A stretch of DNA of 64,000 nucleotides, taken from positions 1,550,001 through 1,614,000 of the forward strand of contig CANUEZ040000191.1 of NCBI GenBank assembly GCA_948099385.1. The letters are read 5' to 3'. The position numbers were made by a program, and so were the translations under genes. Each line of letters begins with the position of its first letter. Position 1 is the stretch's first letter. This document shows positions 46,134-58,009 of the stretch, one piece after another. The DNA is from Fasciola hepatica (Eukaryota > Platyhelminthes > Trematoda > Plagiorchiida > Fasciolidae). Below the pieces are notes generated by a model that was given only the letters and a program-made list of their open reading frames with translations, made no database searches and was not told the origin of the DNA.

Positions 46134-49100
46134 TTGTGGTTTGGGTGTTCGACTGACATTCGTTCACCCCAACCCTTGTTCGTGTCCCCGTGTGGGCTCT
46201 GTCCATGTGCAATGCTCATGATTCCCTTAGCGGATCAAACAGCTGTACAGTGCTTCCATAATTTTCAATGGTCAGTTCAGTGTTCAAGCTGCATGGAGAG
46301 TCATATAATACAAATCTACTCTGCTACTGCTCTATTGCATTGTATGAGCAATCTGTGTGGGGATTGTTCATAAGGGAATGCCTTGGTTTTACTTAGGCCC
46401 ATAAATAGAGAAGTGATGGAACATAGGATTGGATCGGTGTGCGAGAATTTGATTGTTACCGTTCAAAGCGAAAGCGAAAGCCGAAGCCAATTTGGGGATT
46501 GTGCTATATCATGTATTGTATATGTTGAACAAAGCGTTCAGACCCATATGGGATGGCCTTGTGGTTTGGGTGTTCGACTGACATTCGTTCACCACAACAC
46601 TTGTTCGTGTCTCCGAGTGGATTCTGTCCATGTGCAATGCTCATGATTCCCTTAGCGGATCAAACAGCTGTACAGTGCTTCCATCATTTTCAATGGTCAG
46701 TTCAGTGTTCAAGCTGCATGGAGAATCATATTATACAAATCTACTCTGCTACTGCTCTATTGCATTGTATGAGCAATCTGTGTGGATTGTTCATAAGGGA
46801 ATGCCTTGGTTTTACTTAGGCCCATAAATAGAGAAGTGATGGAACATAGGATTGGATCGGTGTGCGAGAATTTGGTTGTTACCGTTCAAAGCGAAAGCGA
46901 AAGCTGAAGCCAATTTGGGGATTGTGCTATATCATGTAGTGTATATGTTGTAGGACGCGTATGGACATATATCTGATAGCCTTGTGGTTTGGGTGTTCGA
47001 CTGACATTCGTTCACCCCAACCCTTGTTCGTGTCCCCGTGTGGGCTCTGTCCATGTGCAATGCTCATGATTCCCTTAGCGGATCAAACAACTGTACAGTG
47101 CTTCCATCTTTTTCAATGGTCAGTTCAATGTTTAAGCTGCATGGAGAATCATATTATACAAATCTACTCTGCTACTGCTCTATTGCATTGTATGAGCAAT
47201 CTGTGTGGATTGTTCATAAGGGAATGCCTTGGTTTTACTTAGGCCCATAAATAGAGAAGTGATGGAACATAGGATTGGATCGGTGTGCGAGAATTTGATT
47301 GTTACCGTTCAAAGCGAAAGCGAAAGCCGAAGCCAATTTGGGGATTGTGCTATATCATGTATTGTATATGTTGAACAAAGCGTTCGGACCCATATGGGAT
47401 AGCCTTGTGATTTGGGTGTTCGACTGACATTCGTTCACCCCAAACCTTGTTCGTGTCCCCGTGTGGGCTTTGTCCATGTGCAATGCTCATGATTCCCTTA
47501 GCGGATCAAACAGCTGTACAGTGCTTCCATAATTTTCAATGGTCAGTTCAGTGTTCAAGCTGCATGGAGAGTCATATAATACAAATCTACTCTGCTACTG
47601 CTCTATTGCATTGTATGAGCAATCTGTGTGGATTGTTCATAAGAGAATTAATTGGTTTTATTTAGGCAAATAAATAGAGAAGTGATGGAACATAGGATTG
47701 GATCGGTGTGCGAGAATTTGATTGTTACCGTTCAAAGCGAAAGCGAAAGCCGAAGCCAATTTGGGGATTGTGCTATATCATGTATTGTATATGTTGAACA
47801 AAGCGTTGAGACCCATATCGGATAGCCTTGTGGTTTGGGTGTTCGACTGACATTCGTTCACCCCAACCCTTGTTCGTGTCTCCGAGTGGGCTCTGTCCAT
47901 GTGCAATGCTCATGATTCCCTTAGCGGATCAATCAGCTGTACAGTGCTTCCATAATTTTCAATGGTCAGTTCAGTGTTCAAGCTGCATGGAGAATCATAT
48001 TATACAAATCTACTCTGCTACTGCTCTGTTGCATTGTATGAGCAATCTGTGTGGGGATTGTTCATAAGGGAATGCCTTGGTTTTACTTAGGCCCATAAAT
48101 AGAGAACTGATGGAACGAAGGGTTGGATCGGTGTGCGAGAATTTGGTTGTTACCGTTCAAAGCCAAAGCGAAAGCTGAAGCCAATTTGGGGATTGTGCTA
48201 TATCATGTATTGTATATGTTGAACAAAGCGTTGAGACCCATATCGGATAGCCTTGTGGTTTGGGTGTTCGACTGACATTCGTTCACCCCAACCCTTGTTC
48301 GTGTCCCCGTGTGGGCTCTGTCCATGTGCAATGCTCATGATTCCCTTAGCGGATCAAACAGCTGTACAGTGCTTCCATAATTCTCAATGGTCAGTTCAGT
48401 GTTCAAGCTGCATGGGGAATCAAATTTTACAAATTTCCTCTGCTACTGCTTTGTTGCATTGTATGAGCAATCTGTGTGGGGATTGTTCATAAGGGAATGC
48501 CTTGGTTTTACTTAGGCCCATAAATAGAGAAGAGATGGAACATAGGATTGGATCGGTGTGCGAGAATTTGGTTGTCACCGTTCAAAGCGAAAGCGAAAGC
48601 CGAAGCCAATTTGGGGATTGTGCTATATCATGTATTGTATATGTTGAACAAATCGTTGAGACCCATATGGGATAGCCTTGTGGTTTGGGTGTTCGACTGA
48701 CATTCGTTCACCCCAACCCTTGTTCCTGTCCCCGTGTGGGCTCTGTCCATGTGCAATGCTCATGATTCCCTTAGCGGATCAAACAGCTGTACAGTGCTTC
48801 CATAATTTTCAATGGTCAGTTCAGTGTTCAAGCTGCATGGAGAATCATATTATACAAATCTACTCTGCTACTGCTCTATTGCATTGTATAAGCAATTTGT
48901 GTGCATTGTTCATAAGGGAATGCCTTGGTTTTACTTAGGCCCATAAAAAGAGAAGTGATGGAACATAGGATTGGATCGGTGTGCGAGAATTTGGTTGTTA
49001 CCGTTCAAAGCGAAAGCGAAAGCCGAAGCCAATTTGGGGATTATGCTATATCATGTAGTGTATATGTTGAACAAAGCGTTGAGACCCATTTCGGATAGCC

Positions 49101-52069
49101 TTGTGGTTTGGGTGTTCGACTGACATTCGTTCACCCCAACCCTTGTTCGTGTCCCCGTGTGGGCTCTGTCCATGTGCAATGCTCATGATTCCCTTAGCGG
49201 ATCAAACAGCTGTACAGTGCTTCCATAATTTTCAATGGTCAGTTCAGTGTTCAAGCTGCATGGAGAATCATATTATACAAATCTACTCTGCTACTGCTCT
49301 ATTGCATTGTATGAGCAATCTGTGTGGGGATTGTTCATAAGGGAATGCCTTGGTTTTACTTAGGCCCATAAATAGAGAAGTGATGGAACATAGGATTGGA
49401 TCGGTGTGCGAGAATTTGATTGTTACCGTTCAAAGCGAAAGCGAAAGCCGAAGCCAATTTGGGGATTGTGCTATATCATGTATTGTATATGTTGAACAAA
49501 GCGTTCAGACCCATATGGGATGGCCTTGTGGTTTGGGTGTTCGACTGACATTCGTTCACCACAACACTTGTTCGTGTCTCCGAGTGGATTCTGTCCATGT
49601 GCAATGCTCATGATTCCCTTAGCGGATCAAACAGCTGTACAGTGCTTCCATCATTTTCAATGGTCAGTTCAGTGTTCAAGCTGCATGGAGAATCATATTA
49701 TACAAATCTACTCTGCTAGTCCTATATCGCATTGTATGAGCAATCTGTGTGGATTGTTCATAAGGGAATGCCTTGGTTTTACTTAGGCCCATAAATAGAG
49801 AAGTGATGGAACATAGGATTGGATCGGTGTGCGAGAATTTGGTTGTTACCGTTCAAAGCGAAAGCGAAAGCCGCAGCCAATTTGGGGATTGTGCTATATC
49901 ATGTAGTGTATATGTTGTAGGACGCGTATGGACATATATCTGATAGCCTTGTGGTTTGGGTGTTCGACTGACATTCGTTCACCCCAACCCTTGTTCGTGT
50001 CCCCGTGTGGGCTCTGTCCATGTGCAATGCTCATGATTCCCTTAGCGGATCAAACAACTGTACAGTGCTTCCATCTTTTTCAATGGTCAGTTCAATGTTT
50101 AAGCTGCATGGAGAATCATATTATACAAATCTACTCTGCTACTGCTCTATTGCATTGTATGAGCAATCTGTGTGGATTGTTCATAAGGGAATGCCTTGGT
50201 TTTACTTAGGCCCATAAATAGAGAAGTGATGGAACATAGGATTGGATCGGTGTGCGAGAATTTGATTGTTACCGTTCAAAGCGAAAGCGAAAGCCGAAGC
50301 CAATTTGGGGATTGTGCTATATCATGTATTGTATATGTTGAACAAAGCGTTCGGACCCATATGGGATAGCCTTGTGATTTGGGTGTTCGACTGACATTCG
50401 TTCACCCCAAACCTTGTTCGTGTCCCCGTGTGGGCTTTGTCCATGTGCAATGCTCATGATTCCCTTAGCGGATCAAACAGCTGTACAGTGCTTCCATAAT
50501 TTTCAATGGTCAGTTCAGTGTTCAAGCTGCATGGAGAGTCATATAATACAAATCTACTCTGCTACTGCTCTATTGCATTGTATGAGCAATCTGTGTGGGG
50601 ATTGTTCATAAGAGAATTAATTGGTTTTATTTAGGCAAATAAATAGAGAAGTGATGGAACATAGGATTGGATCGGTGTGCGAGAATTTGATTGTTACCGT
50701 TCAAAGCGAAAGCGAAAGCCGAAGCCAATTTGGGGATTGTGCTATATCATGTATTGTATATGTTGAACAAAGCGTTGAGACCCATATCGGATAGCCTTGT
50801 GGTTTGGGTGTTCGACTGACATTCGTTCACCCCAACCCTTGTTCGTGTCTCCGAGTGGGCTCTGTCCATGTGCAATGCTCATGATTCCCTTAGCGGATCA
50901 ATCAGCTGTACAGTGCTTCCATAATTTTCAATGGTCAGTTCAGTGTTCAAGCTGCATGGAGAATCATATAATACAAATCTACTCTGCTACTGCTCTGTTG
51001 CATTGTATGAGCAATCTGTGTGGGGATTGTTCATAAGGGAATGCCTTGGTTTTACTTAGGCCCATAAATAGAGAACTGATGGAACGAAGGGTTGGATCGG
51101 TGTGCGAGAATTTGGTTGTTACCGTTCAAAGCCAAAGCGAAAGCTGAAGCCAATTTGGGGATTGTGCTATATCATGTATTGTATATGTTGAACAAAGCGT
51201 TGAGACCCATATCGGATAGCCTTGTGGTTTGGGTGTTCGACTGACATTCGTTCACCCCAACCCTTGTTCGTGTCCCCGTGTGGGCTCTGTCCATGTGCAA
51301 TGCTCATGATTCCCTTAGCGGATCAAACAGCTGTACAGTGCTTCCATAATTTTCAATGGTCAGTTCAGTGTTCAAGCTGCATGGGGAATCAAATTTTACA
51401 AATTTCCTCTGCTACTGCTTTGTTGCATTGTATGAGCAATCTGTGTGGGGATTGTTCATAAGGGAATGCCTTGGTTTTACTTAGGCCCATAAATAGAGAA
51501 GTGATGGAACATAGGATTGGATCGGTGTGCGAGAATTTGGTTGTCACCGTTCAAAGCGAAAGCGAAAGCCGAAGCCAATTTGGGGATTGTGCTATATCAT
51601 GTATTGTATATGTTGAACAAATCGTTGAGACCCATATGGGATAGCCTTGTGGTTTGGGTGTTCGACTGACATTCGTTCACCCCAACCCTTGTTCGTGTCC
51701 CCGTGTGGGCTCTGTCCATGTGCAATGCTCATGATTCCCTTAGCGGATCAAACAGCTGTACAGTGCTTCCATCATTTTCAATGGTCAGTTCAGTGTTCAA
51801 GCTGCATGGAGAATCATATTATACAAATCTACTCTGCTACTGCTCTATTGCATTGTATAAGCAATTTGTGTGCATTGTTCATAAGGGAATGCCTTGGTTT
51901 TACTTAGGCCCATAAAAAGAGAAGTGATGGAACATAGGATTGGATCGGTGTGCGAGAATTTGGTTGTTACCGTTCAAAGCGAAAGCGAAAGCCGAAGCCA
52001 ATTTGGGGATTATGCTATATCATGTAGTGTATATGTTGAACAAAGCGTTGAGACCCATTTCGGATAGCC
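46134..52069 (+). repeat. Array block 14: 7-monomer (~2,967-bp) tandem duplication, very recent
   Basis: Copy 1 has unit starts 46134, 46559, 46982, 47405, 47828, 48253 and 48678; copy 2 has 49101, 49526, 49949, 50372, 50797, 51222 and 51647. From about 46,316 onward the sequence matches itself at +2,967 bp, then +2,969 bp after a 2-bp (GG) difference near 50,598, as far as about 52,100. Shared private features include CACCACAACACTTG, TAGGACGCGTATGG, AACAACTGTAC with CATCTTTTTC, GTTCGGACCC, AGAGAATTAATTGG with GGCAAATAAATAG, GAACGAAGGG, and GGGAATCAAATTTTAC with TTTCCTCTGC. By eye I found only about ten differing sites, including CATCATT for CATAATT at 51,772 and a scrambled GCTAGTCCTATATCGC at 49,716. 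Confidence 0.9.
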
Positions 52070-55000
52070 TTGTGGTTTGGGTGTTCGACTGACATTCGTT
52101 CTTCCCCAACCCTTGTTCGTGTCCCCGTGTGGGCTCTGTCCATGTGCGATGCTCATGATTCCCTTAGGGGATGAATCAGCTGTACAGTGCTTCCATAATT
52201 TTCAATGGTCAGTTCAGTGTTCAAGCTGCATGGAGAATCATATTAAACAAATCTACTCTGCTACTGCTCTGTTGCATTGTATGAGCAATCTGTGTTTATT
52301 TTTCATAAGGGAATGCCTTGGTTTTACTTAGGCCCATAAATAGAGAAGTGATGGAACATAGGATTGGATCGGTGTGCGAGAATTTGATTGTTACCGTTCA
52401 AAGCGAAAGCGAAAGCCGAAGCCAATTTGGGGACTGTGCTATATCATGTATTGTATATGTTGAACAAAGCGTTGAGACCCATATCGGATAGCCTTGTGGT
52501 TTGGGTGTTCGACTGACAATCGTTCACCCCAACCCTTGTTCGTGTCCCCGTGTGGGCTCTGTCCATGTGTATGCTCATGATTCCCTTAGCGGATCAAACA
52601 GCTGTACAGTGCTTCCATAATTTTCAATGGTCAGTTCAGTGTTCAAGCTGCATGGAGAATCATATTATACAAATCTACTCTGCTACTGCTCTGTTGCATT
52701 GTATGAGCAATCTGTGTGGGGATTGTTCATAAGGGAATGCCTTGGTTTTACTTAGGCCCATAAATAGAGAAGTGATGGAACATAGGATTGGATCGGTGTG
52801 CGAGAATTTGGTTGTTACCGTTCAAAGTGAAAGCGAAAGCTGAAGCCAATTTGGGGATTGTGCTATATCATGTATTGTATATGTTGAACAAAGCGTTCAG
52901 ACCCATATCGGATAGCCTTGTGGTTTGGGTGTTCGACTGACATTCGTTCACCCCAACCCTTGTTCGTGTCCCCGTATGGGCTCTGTCCATGTGCAATGCT
53001 CATGATTCCCTTAGCGGATCAAACAGCTGAAAAGTGCTTCCACAATTTTCAATAGTCAGTTCAGTGTTCAAGCTGCATGGAGAATCATATTATACAAATC
53101 TACTCTGCTACTGCTCCATTGCATTGTATGAGCAATCTGTGTGGATTGTTCATAAGGGAATGCCTTGGTTTTACTTAGGCCCATAAATAGAGAAGTGATG
53201 GAACATGGGATTGGATCGGTGTGCGAGAATTTGGTTGTTACCGTTCAAAGCGAAAGCGAAAGCCGAAGCCAATTTGGGGATTGTGCTATATCATGTATTG
53301 TATATGTTGAACAAAGCGTTGAGACCCATATCGGATAGCCTTTTGATTTGGGTGTTCGACTGACATTCGTTCACCCCAACCCTTGTTCGTGTCCTCGTGT
53401 GGGCTCTGTCCATGTGCAATGCTCATGATTCCCTTAGCGGATCAAACAGCTGTACAGTGCTTCCATAATTTTCAATGGTCAGTTCAGTGTTCAAGCTGCA
53501 TGGAGAATCATATTATACAAATCTACTCTGCTACTGCTCTATTGCATTGTATGAGCAATCTGTGTGTGGATTGTTCATAAGGGAATGCCTTGGTTTTACT
53601 TAGGCCCATAAATAGAGAAGTGATGGAACATAGGATTGGATCGGTGTGCGAGAATTTGGTTGTTACCGTTCAAAGCGAAAGCGAAAGCCGAATCCAATTT
53701 GGGGATTGTGCTATATCATGTATTGTATATGTTGAACAAAGCGTTGAGACCCATATCGGATAGCCTTGTGGTTTGGGTGTTCGACTGACATTCGTTCACC
53801 CAAACCCTTGTTCGTGTCCCCGTGTGGGCTCTGTCCATGTGCAATGCTCATGATTCCCTTAGCGGATCAAACAGCTGTACAGTGCTTCCATCATTTTCAA
53901 TGGTCAGTTCAGTGTTAAAGCTGCATGGAGAATCATATTAAACAAATCTACTCTACTACTGCTCTATTGCATTGTATGAGCAATCTGTGTGTGGATTGTT
54001 CATAAGGCGAATGCCTTGGTTTTACTTAGGCCCATAAATAGAGAAGTGATGGAACATAGGATTGGATCGGTGTGCGAGAATTTGGTTGTTACCGTTCAAA
54101 GCGAAAGCGAAAGCTGAAGCCAATTTGGGGATTGTGTTTTATCATGTATTGTATATGTTGAACAAAGCGTTGAGACCCATATCGGATAGCCTTGTGGTTT
54201 GGGTGTTCGACTGACATTCGTTAACCCCAACCCTTGTTCGTGTCCCCGTGTGGGCTCTGTCCATGTGCAATGCTCATGATTCCCTTATGGGATCAAACAG
54301 CTGTACAGTGCTTCCATAATTTTCAATGGTCAGTTCAGTGTTCAAGCTGCATGGAGAATCATATTATACAAATCTACTATGCTACTGCTCTATCGCATTG
54401 TACGACCAATCTGTGTGTGGATTGTTCATAATGGAATGCCTTGGTTTTACTTAGGCCCATAAATAGAGAAGTGATGGAACATAGGATTGGATCGGTGTGC
54501 GAGAATTTGATTGTTACCGTTCAAAGCGAAAGCGAAAGCCGAATCCAATTTGGGGATTGTGCTATATCATGTGTTGTATATGTTGAACAAATCGTTGAGA
54601 CCCATATCGCATAGCCTTGTGGTTTGGGTGTTCGACTGACAATCGTTCACCCCAACCCTTGTTCGTGTCCCCGTGTGGGCTCTGTCCATGTGCAATGCTC
54701 ATGATTTCCTTAGCGGATCAAACAGCTGTACAGTGCTTCCATCATTTTCAATGGTCAGTTCAGTGTTCAAGCTGCATGGAGAATCATATTATACAAATCT
54801 ACTCTGCTACTGCTCTATTGCATTGTATGAGCAATCTGTGTGGGGATTGTTCATAAGGGAATGCCTTGGTTTTACTTAGGCCCATAAATAGAGAAGTGAT
54901 GGAACATAGGATTGGATCGGTGTGCGAGAATTTGGTTGTTAGCGTTCAAAGCGAAAGCGAAAGCCGAAGCCAATTTGGGGATTGTGCTATATCATGTAGT

Positions 55001-58000
55001 GTATATGTTTATAAAATCGGTGAGACCCATATGGGATAGCATTTTGATTTGGGTGTTTGACTGACATTCGTTCACCCCAACCCTTGTTCGTGTCTCCGTG
55101 TGGGCTCTGTCCATGTGCAATGCTTATGAATCCCTTAGCGGATCAAACAGCTGTACAGTGCTTCCATAATTATCAATGGTCAGTGCAGTGTTCAAGCTGC
55201 ATGGAGAATCATATTTTACAAATCTACTCTGCTACTGCTCTATTGCATTGTATGAGCAATCTGTGTGGGGATTGTTCATAAGGGAATGCCTTGGTTTTAC
55301 TTAGGCCCATAAATAGAGAATGATGGAACATAGGATTGGATCGGTGTGCGAGAATTTGATTGTTACCGTTCAAAGCGAAAGCGAAAGCCGAAGCCAATTT
55401 GGGGATTGTGCTATGTCATGTGTTGCATACGTTGAACAAAGCGTTGAGACCCATATCGCATAGCCTTGTGGTTTGGGTGTTCGACTGACATTCGTTCACC
55501 CCAACCCTTGTTCGTGTCCCCGTGTGGGCTCTGTCCATGTGCAATGCTCATGATTCCCTTAGCGGATCAAACAGCTGTACAGTGCTTCCATAATTTTCAA
55601 TGGTCAGTTCAGTGTTCAAGCTGCATGGAGAATCATATTATACAAATCTACTCTGCTACTGCTCTATTGCATTGTATGAGCAATCTGTGTGGATTGTTCA
55701 TAAGGAAATGCCTTGGTTTTACTTAGGCCCATAAATAGAGAAGTGATGGAACATAGGATTGGATCGGTGTGAGAGAATTTGATTGTTACCGTTCAAAGCC
55801 AAAGCGAAAGCCGAAGCCAATTTGGGGATTGTGCTATATCATGTATTGTATATGTTGAACAAAGCGTTGAGACCCATATCGGATAGCCTTGTGGTTTGGG
55901 TGTTCTATTGACAATCGTTCACCTCAACCCTTGTTCGTGTCCCCGTGTGGGCTCTGTCCATGTGCAATGCTCATGATTCCCTTAGCGGATCAAACAGCTG
56001 TACAGTGCTTCCATAATTTTCAATGGTCAGTTCAGTGTTCAAGCTGCATGGAGAATCATATTATACAAATCTACTCTGCTACTGCTCTTTTGCATTGTAT
56101 GAGCAATCTGTGTGGGGATTGTTCATAAGGGAATGCCTTGGTTTGACTTAGGCCCATAAATAGAGAAGTGATGGAACATAGGATTGGATCGGTGTGCGAG
56201 AATTTGATTGTTACCGTTCAAAGCGAAAGCGAAAGCCGAATCCAATTTGGGGATTGTGCTATATCATGTAGTGTATATGTTGAACAAAGCGTTCAGACCC
56301 ATATCGGATAGCCTTGTGGTTTGGGTGTTCGACTGACATTCGTTCACCCCAACCCTTGTTCGTGTCCCCGTGTGGGCTCTGTCCATGTGCAATGCTCATG
56401 ATTCCCTTAGCGGATCAAACAGCTGTACAGTGCTTCCATAAATTCAATGGTCAGTTCAGTGTTCAAGCTGCATGGAGAATCATATTATACAAATCTACTA
56501 TGCTACTGCTCTATTGCATTGTATGAGCAATCTGTGTGGGGATTGTTCATAAGGGAATGCCTTGGTTTTACTTAGGCCCATAAATAGAGAAGTGATAAAA
56601 CATAGGATTGGATCGGTGTGCGAGAATTTGATTGTTACCGTTCAAAGCGAAAGCGAAAGCCGAAGCCAATTTGGGGATTGTGCTATATCATGTATTGTAT
56701 ATGTTGAACAAATCGGTGAGTCCCATATGGGATAGCCTTGTGGTTTGGGTGTTTGACTGACATTCGTTCACCCCAACCCTTGTTCGTGTCCTCGTGTGGG
56801 CTCTGTCCATGTGCAATGCTCATGAATCCCTTAGCGGATCAAACAGCTGTACAGTGCTTCCACAATTTTCAATGGTCAGTTCAGTGTTCAAGCTGCATGG
56901 AGAATCATATTATACAAATCTACTCTGCTACTGCTCTATTGCATTGTATGAGCAATCTGTGTGGATTGTTCATAAGGGAATGCCTTGGTTTTACTTAGGC
57001 CCATAAATAGAGAAGTGATGGAACATAGGATTGGATCGGTGTGCGAGAATTTGGTTGTTACCGTTCAAAGCGAAAGCGAAAGCCAAAGCCAATTTGGGGA
57101 TTGTGCTATATCATGTATTGTATATGTTGAACAAAGCGTTGAGACCCATATCGGATAGCCTTGTGGTTTGGGTTTTCTATTGACAATCGTTCACCTCAAC
57201 CCTTGTTCGTGTCCCCGTGTGGGCTCTGTCCATGTGCAATGCTCATGATTCCTTAGCGGATCAAACAGCTGTACAGTGCTTCCATAATTTTCAATGGTCA
57301 GTTCAGTGTTCAAGCTGCATGGAGAATCATATTTTACAAATCTACTATGCTACTGCTCTATTGCATTGTATGAGCAATCTGTGTGGGGATTGTTCATAAG
57401 GGAATGCCTTGGTTTTACTTAGGCCCATAAATAGAGAAGTGATGGAACATAGGATTGGATCGGTGTGCGAGAATTTGATTGTTGCCGTTCAAAGCGAAAG
57501 CGAAAGCCGAAGCCAATTTGGGGATTGTGCTATATCATGTATTGTATATGTTGAACAAAGCGTTGAGACCCATATCGGATAGCCTTGTGGTTTGAGTGTT
57601 CGACTGACATTCGTTCACCCCAACCCTTGTTCGTGTCCCCGTGTGGGCTCTGTCCATGTGCAATGCTCATGATTCCCTTAGCGGATCAAAAAGCTGTACA
57701 GTGCTTCCATAATTTTCAATGGTCAGTTCAGTGTTCAAGCTGCATGGAGAATCATATTATACAAATCTACTATGCTACTGCTCTATTGCATTGTATGAGC
57801 AATCTGTGTGGGGATTGTTCATAAGGGAATGCCTTGGTTTTACTTAGGCCCATAAATAGATAAGTGATGGAACATAGGATTGGATCGGTTTGCGAGAAAT
57901 TGATTGTTACCGTTCAAAGCGAAAGCGAAAGCCGAAGCCAATTTGGGGATTGTGCTATATCATGTATTGTATATGTTGAACAAAGCGTTGAGACCCATAT

Positions 58001-58009
58001 CGCATAGCC
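52070..58009 (+). repeat. Array block 15: 14 monomers, mixed, with weak 3- and 4-unit recurrences
   Basis: Unit starts are 52070, 52494, 52918, 53341, 53766, 54192, 54617, 55042, 55466, 55889, 56314, 56738, 57161 and 57585. Units 55889 and 57161 share TTCTATTGACAATCG and ACCTCAACCC (1,272 bp, 3 units). Units 55042 and 56738 share TTTGACTGAC and CATGAATCCC (1,696 bp, 4 units). Unit 52070 is divergent, with TTCTTCCCC, CTTAGGGGATGAATC, TATTAAAC and TGTTTATTTTTCATAAGG. Unit 52494 has lost one base (CATGTGTATGC), and 52918 has CAGCTGAAAAGTGC. TACTATGC becomes frequent here. Confidence 0.75.

Noticed and set aside
47668..47676. AATAAA polyadenylation-like signal in GGCAAATAAATAG (also near 50639)
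   Set aside because: Most units read CCCATAAATAG without the signal. The two cases are the two copies of one duplication and arise from point changes.
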